Below the pieces are notes generated by a model, which searched no databases, was not told the DNA's origin, and saw only the letters and a program-made list of their open reading frames with translations. Positions 1 to 6,110 of a DNA stretch of 8,678 nucleotides are shown here, piece after piece. The position numbers were made by a program, and so were the translations under genes. Source of the DNA: Lachnospiraceae bacterium (GTDB taxonomy: Bacteria; Bacillota; Clostridia; Lachnospirales; Lachnospiraceae); assembly GCA_003488965.1 (NCBI GenBank), contig DNJW01000181.1:464-9141 (forward strand), written 5' to 3'. How positions within the stretch are numbered: the first letter of the stretch is position 1; each line of letters starts with the position of its first letter.

Positions 1-945
1 GATAACTGTGTGCTTTATGGCAGGATTCTACTGCTGTCATTGCCCTTTTTTATGCTCCAGTTTGAGTTCCAGAGCTTTTTTATTACGGCGGAAAGGCCGC
101 AGATGGGGCTTATAGTCACTGTGATATGCGGACTTGCCAATATGATATTGGATGCATTGTTTATGGCGGTGTTTTCCTGGGGACTTGTGGGTGCTGCGGC
201 TGCCACGGCAGTCAGCCAGATGCTTGGGGGTTTCATTCCGGTTTTGTATTTTTGCAGGACGGATGCCGGTGTACTCTGGCTGACAAAAACGGAAGTAGAC
301 GGGAAGGCGCTGTTAAAAGCTTGTACAAATGGTTCTTCGGAGCTGATGAGCAATATATCCATGTCGATTGTAAGTATATTGTATAATTTCCAGCTGATGC
401 AATATGCCGGTGAAAATGGAATTGCCGCCTATGGTGTGCTGATGTATGTAAATATGATCTTCCTTGCAATTTTTATCGGGTATTCCACCGGAGTTGCGCC
501 GGTAGTCGGCTATCATTATGGGGCGGAAAATCATTCGGAACTGAAAGGGCTGTTAAAGAAGAGCTATGTCGTCACCGGCATCTTTGCGGTGGCCATGTTT
601 GTGTTGGCCGAACTTCTGGCAGGACTGCTGTCGGGGATTTTTGTGGGATATGACCGGGAACTGTTGGAGATGACGGAAAGGGCTTTTATGATTTATTCGG
701 TTTCTTTCTTGTTCTCCGGGATTGCCATTTACGGCTCATCCTTCTTTACCGCACTGAATGACGGGCTGACTTCCGCCTTGATTTCTTTTTTACGGAGTCT
801 CCTGTTTCAGGTGGCAGCCGTTATCATCCTGCCGCTCATTTTTGGAATTGACGGGATATGGTTTTCGGTTGTGGCGGCGGAACTGGTAGCGGCGGTGATG
901 ACAGTGCTGTTTATCGCTGCAAAAAAGAAAAAATATCACTATTAA
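1..945 (+). CDS. MATE family efflux transporter, C-terminal part (5' end outside window)
   Basis: An integral membrane antiporter of the MATE (multidrug and toxic compound extrusion) family, which exports cationic drugs or metabolites in exchange for Na+ or H+. The reading frame is open from the first base (codons GAT AAC TGT GTG), so the gene starts upstream and the GTG at 10 is internal. About 314 residues are present, against roughly 450 for the family, so about the first third is missing. The visible part is almost wholly hydrophobic, with around eight membrane segments. It contains the family-typical stretch GYSTGVAPVVGYHYGA near residues 160-175 and an earlier FFITAERPQ loop. It ends in a short basic tail (AKKKKYHY), as many MATE proteins do. 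The substrate cannot be told from the sequence. No convincing terminator follows it. Confidence 0.9.
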   Translation, partial: DNCVLYGRILLLSLPFFMLQFEFQSFFITAERPQMGLIVTVICGLANMILDALFMAVFSWGLVGAAAATAVSQMLGGFIPVLYFCRTDAGVLWLTKTEVDGKALLKACTNGSSELMSNISMSIVSILYNFQLMQYAGENGIAAYGVLMYVNMIFLAIFIGYSTGVAPVVGYHYGAENHSELKGLLKKSYVVTGIFAVAMFVLAELLAGLLSGIFVGYDRELLEMTERAFMIYSVSFLFSGIAIYGSSFFTALNDGLTSALISFLRSLLFQVAAVIILPLIFGIDGIWFSVVAAELVAAVMTVLFIAAKKKKYHY

Positions 946-1007
946 AATATTTTATGGAAACAGGATTGGAGAAAAGGATATTTTTTCATGGATTATATGC
1001 CGATTTA

Positions 1008-1016
1008 TGGTATACT
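1008..1016 (+). promoter_or_regulatory. Predicted extended -10 promoter for the channel transcript
   Basis: TGG followed by TATACT (1011-1016) forms an extended -10 element (TGnTATACT, one mismatch to TATAAT). No good -35 hexamer lies at 16-18 bp, which is common when the TG extension is present. The transcript would start near 1023, a short distance before the ribosome binding site at 1045-1050. The promoter probably served the gene whose 5' remnant lies at 1060-1140 and now drives the channel gene. Confidence 0.5.
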
Positions 1017-1059
1017 GAAGTTGCAGTATGATTGAAAAGCAGATAGGAGAGCAACCGTT

Positions 1060-1140
1060 ATAAGTATAACTGTAAATATTTATTATATAGGGAAAGACGG
1101 CAATGCACGAAAGTTTGCGGAGGAAATGGATAACAGCGAT
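1060..1140 (+). pseudogene. Remnant of an ABM-type (putative quinol) monooxygenase 5' end, in frame with the channel gene
   Basis: Codons 1060-1125 read without a stop into the channel gene and encode 22 residues, including TVNIYYIGKDGNARKF then AEE and the M at 1126. From memory this closely resembles the N-terminus of small antibiotic-biosynthesis-monooxygenase (ABM) fold proteins common in Clostridia; that is family recall, not a search. The resemblance may run a few codons past 1126 (M-x-x-S). A good ribosome binding site, AGGAGA (1045-1050), lies 9 nt before the first codon, exactly where a start belongs, but that codon is ATA rather than ATG. The rest of the roughly 95-residue family is absent. 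I infer a deletion or recombination that joined the promoter, leader and first codons of a monooxygenase gene to the channel gene. If ATA initiates at all, the channel would carry a 22-residue leader. Confidence 0.5.
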
Positions 1141-2709
1141 ATGAAAGCGAGAAAGAAGATATATCTGTATTTGATTGTAGTTATAGCATTGATTTATATT
1201 GGCCTGCTGACCGTTCTTTACTGTTCGGAATCGGCAAACAGCGATGCGGTGATTCAGACGTTTGGGGATGCCTTCTGGTATTCGTTAGTGACGCTGACTA
1301 CTGTAGGATATGGAGATTTGATTCCGGTCACACCGCTGGGACATGCGGTGGGAATGGTATTCCTGCTTTTGTCTGCGGGTATTATGGTGACATTGCTCGG
1401 TGCAGTATTGTCTTTTATTACCAGCGAGGGGATGCCGTTTCTTATGCTTGGTCTGCAGCGGCGTAAAAACTGGTACTATTTTGCAGATTATGGGGTAGAA
1501 GCGGATACGCTGGCTGCCAATATCTATAGAGAAGATTCCAATGCGCTGATTATCTATGGGGAGAAAAGAAGTGGCCAGAGTGAAATTCCCAATTATCCGT
1601 GCTTGTATCTAAGTACTTCGCCGGATAGGATTGTGGCGAAAAAGAAAAATACAGGCACAAAGTGCAAAATTTTTTTTATGAAGGAAAATGATATCGGTGT
1701 TAACAGAAGGGCAGTCAATCTGCATGAGCTGCCGGTAGAGGTTTATGCCAGAACAACAAACGGGCAGGATAAGCTTTCAGGCAATATTAATTTTTTTCAC
1801 AGCTATGAATGCTGTGCCAGACAGTATTGGCGTTCCAAGCCGTTATGCAGCCATGAAAAGACCATTGTGCTCATTGGGTTTGGAAATTATGGGAGCAGTA
1901 TTTTAGAAAGAGCCATATTAACCAATATTATTTCCATAGAACAGCATGTGGCATATCATATTTTTGGCGATGCCGGGGAATTTCTTGCCGTGCATTACCG
2001 TTTGGGCGAACTGTTTTCCCTGAATGAGGAATCTTCTATAGGAGATTCATTAATCTTTCATAAGGAAAGCTGGGCAAAGAACCGTTCCATTCTCGAACAT
2101 GCGGACCGTATTATTATCTGCGAGGATGATGAACAATATGGATGGGGCATTTTCTGGACATTGAATAAATACTACAGAGTTCTTGGACGCATTGACCTGC
2201 GCAGCAGCTGGAAAGTTCCGGGAGTATGGGCAAATGAGGATATCTATACACCGCAGCAAATTATCCGTACATCTTTGAATAAAGCGGCAATCATGATTAA
2301 TGAGATTTTCCGCAGCGCTGTTTCTTATCCCACCCTTAGCTGGAATGAACTGGATGACCTTCATAGACAGTCCAAGATTGCGGCAGCCGACCATCTTCTG
2401 ATGAAAACCAGGATTCTTTTGAATGACGAAACGATTACGGAGCTTACGGCATCGGCGGTAAAGGAGGCATACAGCAGATATTGCAAAACAAAGTCTTCGG
2501 AAGCTGCAAGGGAAATGTACCGCAAGCTGGACCACACCCGGTGGCTCAGGTTTTACATTTTTTATAACTGGAGCTATGGTTCTTTCCGTGACGACGGGGC
2601 AAGACAGCATCCGATGCTGTGCCAATATGAAGAACTGACCTCCGAGCAGAAGCAGGAAAGGGATGCTGCATGGGAACTGATGGGAAGTATTTATGCAGAG
2701 CTTGAGTAA
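1126..2709 (+). CDS. Two-TM potassium channel with RCK/TrkA-N-like and C-terminal RyR-like domains
   Basis: Predicted inner-membrane K+ channel with large cytoplasmic ligand-sensing parts, 527 residues. TM1 spans about residues 12-32; the pore helix (48-57) leads into the K+ selectivity filter TTVGYGD (58-64); TM2 is about 71-97. A first Rossmann-like region follows (about 114-235, degenerate nucleotide motif). A second begins KTIVLIGFGNYGSS (245-258), with a clear GxGxxG motif (G251, G253, G256), as in RCK/TrkA-N domains. The C-terminus (about 406-525) resembles the bacterial RyR domain: LDHTRW (468-473), NWSYG (481-485), HP (495-496), then an acidic/basic helix with ERD (511-513). The start is uncertain. 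ATG 1126 has GGAGG only 2 nt upstream; ATG 1141 (M6) is too far from it. Both lie in the monooxygenase remnant junction. EamA follows 30-42 bp downstream. Channel assignment is firm, RyR fairly firm, ligand unknown. Confidence 0.88.
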   Translation: MDNSDMKARKKIYLYLIVVIALIYIGLLTVLYCSESANSDAVIQTFGDAFWYSLVTLTTVGYGDLIPVTPLGHAVGMVFLLLSAGIMVTLLGAVLSFITSEGMPFLMLGLQRRKNWYYFADYGVEADTLAANIYREDSNALIIYGEKRSGQSEIPNYPCLYLSTSPDRIVAKKKNTGTKCKIFFMKENDIGVNRRAVNLHELPVEVYARTTNGQDKLSGNINFFHSYECCARQYWRSKPLCSHEKTIVLIGFGNYGSSILERAILTNIISIEQHVAYHIFGDAGEFLAVHYRLGELFSLNEESSIGDSLIFHKESWAKNRSILEHADRIIICEDDEQYGWGIFWTLNKYYRVLGRIDLRSSWKVPGVWANEDIYTPQQIIRTSLNKAAIMINEIFRSAVSYPTLSWNELDDLHRQSKIAAADHLLMKTRILLNDETITELTASAVKEAYSRYCKTKSSEAAREMYRKLDHTRWLRFYIFYNWSYGSFRDDGARQHPMLCQYEELTSEQKQERDAAWELMGSIYAELE

Positions 2710-2751
2710 TAGAATTCATAGAAATCTGCGAGAATTGGAGTGAAAACTGAA

Positions 2752-3621
2752 ATGAAAAAAAGATTAAACGCAAAAGCCATGCTCAGTATTTCCATGGCTG
2801 TTTTTGGAACTCTTGGTCTTTTTACCAGGAAAATTCCCGTAAGTTCCGGCGAACTGGCATTATATAGGGCGGTTTTAGCGTCTGTATTGATTATTCTTTA
2901 TCTGGCGGTTTCAAAGCAGAGAATTGATTTTAGAAGGATAAAAAGGGAAATACCGCTTTTGCTGGCCTCGGGTATTGCTATGGGCATCAATTGGATTCTG
3001 CTTTTTCAGGCATATAAATATACAACGATTTCTGCCGCTACCTTGAGTTATTATTTTGCCCCGGTCATTGTAACTGTGGTGTGTCCTTTTTTGTTTCATG
3101 AAAAATTGACGGGAAAACAGGCTGTATGTTTCTGCATGTCAACAGTGGGTCTGATTCTGATTATCGGAGTAGACAGTATAGGGCAGGGCGGAAATGATTT
3201 GCGGGGTATTTTATTTGGTCTCGGTGCTGCGGCTTTTTATGCAGCAGTTATCCTGCTCAACAAATTTATTAAAAACGTGGCAGGAATACATAGGACACTT
3301 TTACAGTTTTTTGCAGCGGTTATTATTTTGATACCTTATGTGGCATGCACAGGGGGGATGCATCTGAAAGAGCTGGACGGCACGGGCTGGGGATGCCTAT
3401 TGACGGTGGGATTGATTCATACGGGAGTTACTTACTGTATGTATTTTTCTGCGCTGAAGGAATTGACCGGACAGGAGGCAGCTATTTTAAGTTACATAGA
3501 CCCGCTTATGGCAGTGGTTGTTTCGGTAGTGCTTCTGGGTGAAAGTATGACCTTCCAGCAGCTGTTAGGGGGAGTTTTAATTCTTGGATTTACATTGTGG
3601 AATGAGAAAAATGCAAAATAA
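2752..3621 (+). CDS. EamA/DMT family transporter
   Basis: A membrane permease of the drug/metabolite transporter superfamily, 289 residues, with the usual two EamA repeats of about five membrane segments each (residues 8-140 and 150-285). Hallmarks are LYRAVLASVLI near residue 37, APVIVTVVCPFLFHEKLTG near 103-121 ending the first repeat, and the matching DPLMAVVVSVVLLGESMTFQQ near 250-270 ending the second. Family members export or take up small metabolites such as amino acids; the substrate cannot be assigned. I start it at ATG 2752, where GGAG (2737-2740) gives an 11-nt spacer. The in-frame GTG at 2740 overlaps that ribosome binding site and is unlikely. The gap to the channel gene is about 40 bp with no promoter or terminator seen, so the two are probably one transcript, ending at the 3693-3735 hairpin. 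Confidence 0.88.
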   Translation: MKKRLNAKAMLSISMAVFGTLGLFTRKIPVSSGELALYRAVLASVLIILYLAVSKQRIDFRRIKREIPLLLASGIAMGINWILLFQAYKYTTISAATLSYYFAPVIVTVVCPFLFHEKLTGKQAVCFCMSTVGLILIIGVDSIGQGGNDLRGILFGLGAAAFYAAVILLNKFIKNVAGIHRTLLQFFAAVIILIPYVACTGGMHLKELDGTGWGCLLTVGLIHTGVTYCMYFSALKELTGQEAAILSYIDPLMAVVVSVVLLGESMTFQQLLGGVLILGFTLWNEKNAK

Positions 3622-3692
3622 ATGAGGTGGTATGATTGTTTTCACCGGACCAGGTAGCAGATGTTCATGGTATCCGGCAGTTTACCTTGGAC

Positions 3693-3735
3693 AAAAGGCC
3701 GGAACGTTACATGTTATGAAAACGTTCCGGCTTTT
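3693..3735. terminator. Bidirectional rho-independent terminator between convergent genes
   Basis: The arms CCGGAACGTT (3699-3708) and AACGTTCCGG (3721-3730) pair perfectly and extend outward through G-C, G-U and A-T pairs to a 14-bp stem. The loop is 12 nt. Short T runs follow on both strands (TTTT at 3732-3735 on plus, and the complement of AAAA at 3693-3696 on minus). It lies between the EamA gene and the FlxA-like gene, which converge, so it likely ends both transcripts. Confidence 0.85.
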
Positions 3736-3757
3736 CCATATTTGATTGGCAATTCTG

Positions 3758-4708
3758 TTATTGGAAAGAAACATTAAACATTTGCTGTGATTCCTGATTT
3801 TCCGCCGAGAATTTAAAAGCGTTGATATAGGCATTGTCTTTGGCATCGGACTGGCTGTTTTTCGTGGTTCCTGCCACATTCGCCGTTGCGGATGCCTGCA
3901 TTGTATTATTGGCTTCGCCTAAAACGGAGAACTGGAATGCCCGTGCTTTTTCTTCCTTTGTCTCCAGTTTTTCAAGTTCGGCCTGCTTTTTTTCCGTATC
4001 TACGCCACGGTTTTCATCCTGATTTATTTCGCCTTTCAAAACAGCGATGCTGTCCCTGATTCCGGTTATGACGGTGCCTTGGCGGTCTGCCTGCTGTACG
4101 GAGGCAGCTGCTGATACAATGGCATAGGCTTCTTTGCCGGATAAACTTGTATCTGTATCCGTTTCGCCGTTTATGGTTTTTTCTTCTTTGTCGGCAGCGG
4201 CTTCTTCGCTTTCATCAACCGGCTTTTTTGCTGCAGCCGTGCCGGATTGTTCCTCCTGATTGATTTGTCCCTTTAAAATGACAACGCCGTTTTCGCTTCT
4301 GGCGATGACGGTTCCCAGAGGATCAGTCTGCCCTTCTGTTTGAACTTTGTCTGCTTTATTCTGGGAGGTTTCCTCTGTCTGTGTTTTGTCTTCCGATGGT
4401 TCCTTGGCTGTCAGTTTTTTATCTTCCTGCAGCTGTGCCATGATGAGTTCTTTTTGCTGTGCTTTGCGGAACTCTTCCTGATGCTGTTTCAGCTCTGTAT
4501 TGAGGCTGGATATTTCTTTTTGAAGTTTCTGTTCTTCATTCGTCTTTTCAATGACAGAAAGTTCGTCCCTTGCAGATAATTTCTGTATTTTCTGCTTTGT
4601 GCTGGTAATTTCATTTTGAATGCTTTTGCTTTTTGAATCTGCCGAACTTGTCATAGGCATCTGCATGCCCGGCATACTGTTCATTGATGTTACACTGCCA
4701 ATTCCCAT
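3758..4708 (-). CDS. FlxA-like coiled-coil protein with an internal repeat, function unknown
   Basis: A hydrophilic 316-residue protein with no signal peptide or membrane segment. It opens with a Met/Ser-rich head (MPGMQMPM, residues 12-19), followed by a Gln/Lys/Glu-rich coiled coil (about 25-100). That coiled coil resembles FlxA-like family proteins of Lachnospiraceae, where a similar S-x-x-IQNEI motif (29-34) starts the helix. A low-complexity Glu/Lys/Thr linker follows. Two copies of a 22-residue unit starting GTVI and containing LKG-x-INQ lie at 132-153 and 211-232, 11 of 22 identical. The tail (about 195-316) is Ala/Asn/Gln-rich and ends FNVSFQ. The start is ATG 4708, supported by AAGGAG (4717-4722 on minus) with an 8-nt spacer; an in-frame ATG at 4822 has no comparable site. 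E. coli flxA belongs to the flagellar regulon, but no flagellar gene or sigma-28-type promoter is visible here, so no role is assigned. Confidence 0.75.
   Translation of the reverse strand: MGIGSVTSMNSMPGMQMPMTSSADSKSKSIQNEITSTKQKIQKLSARDELSVIEKTNEEQKLQKEISSLNTELKQHQEEFRKAQQKELIMAQLQEDKKLTAKEPSEDKTQTEETSQNKADKVQTEGQTDPLGTVIARSENGVVILKGQINQEEQSGTAAAKKPVDESEEAAADKEEKTINGETDTDTSLSGKEAYAIVSAAASVQQADRQGTVITGIRDSIAVLKGEINQDENRGVDTEKKQAELEKLETKEEKARAFQFSVLGEANNTMQASATANVAGTTKNSQSDAKDNAYINAFKFSAENQESQQMFNVSFQ
4013..4078 (-). repeat. Second copy of a 22-residue protein repeat in the FlxA-like gene
   Basis: Encodes residues 211-232 (GTVITGIRDS, then IAVLKGEINQDE). It matches residues 132-153 at 11 of 22 positions: GTVI, LKG, INQ and the last E. 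Confidence 0.7.
4250..4315 (-). repeat. First copy of the 22-residue protein repeat in the FlxA-like gene
   Basis: Encodes residues 132-153 (GTVIARSENG, then VVILKGQINQEE). The 57-residue stretch between this copy and the second is rich in Glu, Lys, Ala and Thr and is probably disordered. Confidence 0.7.
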
Positions 4709-4797
4709 AGAATAATCTCCTTCCCTCTCAAAAGATGATATGTATTTTGTTGCTGGCCACGGAGTGGACAGTAACTGTATTTGCTGTGAATATGAGG

Positions 4798-4813
4798 ATG
4801 CTTCACAAAGCAT
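4798..4813 (-). other. Small stem-loop in the FlxA-like mRNA leader
   Basis: ATGCTT (4798-4803) and AAGCAT (4808-4813) form a perfect 6-bp stem with a 4-nt loop. It is about 90 nt before the start codon, so it does not cover the ribosome binding site. It may be chance. Confidence 0.3.
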
Positions 4814-4833
4814 TGCATCCACTATTTTATATA

Positions 4834-4866
4834 TTTACCTATATTTTACTATTATTTATAGGTAAA
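4834..4866. promoter_or_regulatory. 10-bp inverted repeat over the FlxA-like promoter, possible operator
   Basis: TTTACCTATA (4834-4843) and TATAGGTAAA (4857-4866) are perfect inverted copies separated by 13 bp, so arm centres lie about 23 bp apart, near two helical turns. The repeat covers the predicted -10 and the spacer of the minus-strand promoter. The form suits a dimeric repressor or activator site; no T run follows, and the arms are too AT-rich for a terminator. Confidence 0.5.
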
Positions 4867-4872
4867 AGGCAA
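4843..4872 (-). promoter_or_regulatory. Predicted promoter for the FlxA-like gene
   Basis: On the minus strand, TTGCCT (4867-4872, 4 of 6 to the -35 consensus) is followed after 18 bp by TAAAAT (4843-4848, 5 of 6 to the -10). Transcription would start near 4836, leaving a leader of about 128 nt. No sigma-28/SigD-type sequence (GCCGAT) is present. AT richness makes chance matches likely. Confidence 0.4.
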
Positions 4873-4919
4873 GTAAATTTTTCTGCTTTTTTGTTTCATA
4901 TGATTTGTGAAAACCCAAG

Positions 4920-4944
4920 AAATGTAATAATTGACATTACATTT
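4920..4944. promoter_or_regulatory. 9-bp inverted repeat overlapping the Gfo/Idh -35 box, possible operator
   Basis: AAATGTAAT (4920-4928) and ATTACATTT (4936-4944) are perfect inverted copies with a 7-bp centre. The -35 box TTGACA (4931-4936) lies inside the repeat, so a protein bound here would block RNA polymerase. The sequence differs from the repeat at 4834-4866, suggesting a separate regulator. Confidence 0.6.
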
Positions 4945-4959
4945 TAAAAGATATAAAAT
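4931..4959 (+). promoter_or_regulatory. Strong sigma-A-type promoter for the Gfo/Idh gene
   Basis: A perfect -35 box TTGACA (4931-4936), a 17-bp spacer and TAAAAT (4954-4959, 5 of 6 to the -10). The predicted start point is near 4966, giving a leader of about 85 nt before ATG 5051. Confidence 0.75.
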
Positions 4960-5050
4960 TAAGAAAAATTTAAAGGCGGTGCCATGTAAGTATTCAGCAG
5001 ATTGGGCGGCAATCCGGCTGAAGGCTGCCGGGAAAAGGAGAAGAAAACAG

Positions 5051-6037
5051 ATGGAAGAAATCAGACTGGGAACGGTTGGGTCAGGCGCTATTGTACACTC
5101 TATACTTGACAATGTAAAAATCACGGATGGAATCCGGCTTGAAGCAGTATATTCAAGAAGCGGAGAAAAAGGGCGCACCTTGGCTGCGGAATATGGTGCG
5201 GATAAGGTATATACGAATCTGGATGAAATGATGGGTGATGGCGAAGTGAATACCGTCTACATTGCAAGCCCGAATCTGCTGCATTATGAGCAGGCAAAAA
5301 AAGCTTTGGAGGCAGGGAAAAATGTAATCTGTGAGAAACCGTTCTGTACAAAGGCAGAGCAGGCCAGAGAACTGGTGTCCCTTGCCAAAGAAAAACATTT
5401 ATTTTTGGCAGACGCGGTACCCGCTGCATTTCTGCCTAATTTTGAACTGCTAAAGAAAGAATTGCCAAAGATTGGAAGAATAAGGCTTGTGATGGGAAAT
5501 TTCAGCCAGTATTCCAGCCGTTATGATTTACTGCTGAGAGGAGAAGTGCCTAATGTATTTAATCCGCAGTATGCGGGAGGATGTCTGATGGATATTAACT
5601 TTTATAATGTGTATCTGAATGTGGCGTTATTTGGAAAGCCTCAGGATATAGTTTATTTTCCGAATAGGTATGGGAAACTGGCAGATACATCAGGAATTCT
5701 GGTGATGCAGTATGAGGATTTTGTAAGTGAGGCGGCAGGCGCAAAGGATACATGGGGCGTGAATTCGTTTCAGATAGAAGGGGAGAAAGGATATATATAC
5801 TTGAAAGGCGGAAGCAGCAGAATTACGGAGGTCCAAGTTGCCACGAAGACTTCGGAAGAAAGTTTTAATCTGCAGGAAAAAGAGAATCCATGGTTTTATG
5901 AGGTGCAGAATATGACAAAGCTCCTTTTGAACGGCGATTATGATACGGTTTACCGGGGGCTGGATATTATGATTGACGTAGTAGAAGTTCTGGAATCTGC
6001 AAGGAAAAAAGCTGGGATTTTCTTTCCGGGTGACTGA
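5051..6037 (+). CDS. Gfo/Idh/MocA family NAD(P)-dependent oxidoreductase
   Basis: A cytoplasmic NAD(P)-dependent dehydrogenase of the glucose-fructose oxidoreductase / inositol dehydrogenase family, 328 residues, the usual length. The N-terminal Rossmann half has a nucleotide motif GTVGSGA (7-13) and the family signature EKP (95-97), with K96 the expected catalytic lysine. The C-terminal half carries GNFSQYSSRYD (149-159) and GGCLMDINFY (176-185). In many family members the position of Y185 is a catalytic His (G-x-x-x-D-x-G-x-H pattern), so this is a variant active site. The substrate, probably a sugar or cyclitol, cannot be named. The start ATG 5051 has AAGGAG (5035-5040) with a 10-nt spacer; reading further upstream would place translation inside the promoter. 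It is transcribed alone, towards the sugar operon, and ends before the 6055-6089 hairpin. Confidence 0.9.
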   Translation: MEEIRLGTVGSGAIVHSILDNVKITDGIRLEAVYSRSGEKGRTLAAEYGADKVYTNLDEMMGDGEVNTVYIASPNLLHYEQAKKALEAGKNVICEKPFCTKAEQARELVSLAKEKHLFLADAVPAAFLPNFELLKKELPKIGRIRLVMGNFSQYSSRYDLLLRGEVPNVFNPQYAGGCLMDINFYNVYLNVALFGKPQDIVYFPNRYGKLADTSGILVMQYEDFVSEAAGAKDTWGVNSFQIEGEKGYIYLKGGSSRITEVQVATKTSEESFNLQEKENPWFYEVQNMTKLLLNGDYDTVYRGLDIMIDVVEVLESARKKAGIFFPGD

Positions 6038-6054
6038 TGAATCCTGTTATATGA

Positions 6055-6089
6055 ACAACGGGCAGTACGCTTCGCGGGCTGCCCGTTGT
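6055..6089. terminator. Strong hairpin between convergent genes, probable terminator without a T run
   Basis: ACAACGGGCAG (6055-6065) and CTGCCCGTTGT (6079-6089) form a perfect 11-bp stem, with an inner CGC/GCG pairing in the loop. It sits 17 bp after the Gfo/Idh stop and 21 bp after the end of the minus-strand kbaZ gene. Neither strand has a following T run, so it may act as an mRNA-end stabiliser or a weak two-way terminator rather than a classic intrinsic one. Confidence 0.6.
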
Positions 6090-6110
6090 CTGGAAACAGA
6101 TATGCATGTC

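Larger units (their letters stand above)
4709..5050. promoter_or_regulatory. Divergent control region between the FlxA-like and Gfo/Idh genes
   Basis: This 342-bp AT-rich stretch has no credible gene. It contains, from left to right: the FlxA-like ribosome binding site, a small leader stem-loop (4798-4813), a minus-strand promoter covered by an inverted repeat (4834-4866), a second inverted repeat (4920-4944) over the -35 box of a strong plus-strand promoter, and an 85-nt leader for the Gfo/Idh gene. The leader includes an ATG-TAA start-stop pair (4984-4989) and a weak GC-rich hairpin (5014-5031) just before the ribosome binding site. Confidence 0.7.

Noticed and set aside
2050..2625. A 191-residue open frame on the minus strand inside the channel gene
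   Set aside because: It is antisense to a well-supported protein, has no recognisable motif and no ribosome binding site worth noting.
3633..3746. Small peptide frames after the EamA gene (ATG 3633-3746, and TTG 3636-3719) behind AGGTGG
   Set aside because: They run into or through the terminator stem, overlap each other in different frames, and I recognise no family. Probably chance, at most a decayed remnant.
4709..4822. A longer FlxA-like protein starting at ATG 4822
   Set aside because: The extra 38 residues show no family resemblance and no good ribosome binding site, whereas ATG 4708 has AAGGAG at 8 nt.
4893..4914. Loose inverted repeat GTTTCA ... TGAAAAC between the two stronger repeats
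   Set aside because: The arms are imperfect and short in AT-rich DNA and do not sit on a promoter element.
4931..5050. A longer N-terminus of the Gfo/Idh protein starting at TTG 4931
   Set aside because: It would start inside the -35 box, before the predicted transcription start, and adds 40 residues ahead of the Rossmann motif. ATG 5051 has a proper ribosome binding site and gives the family length.
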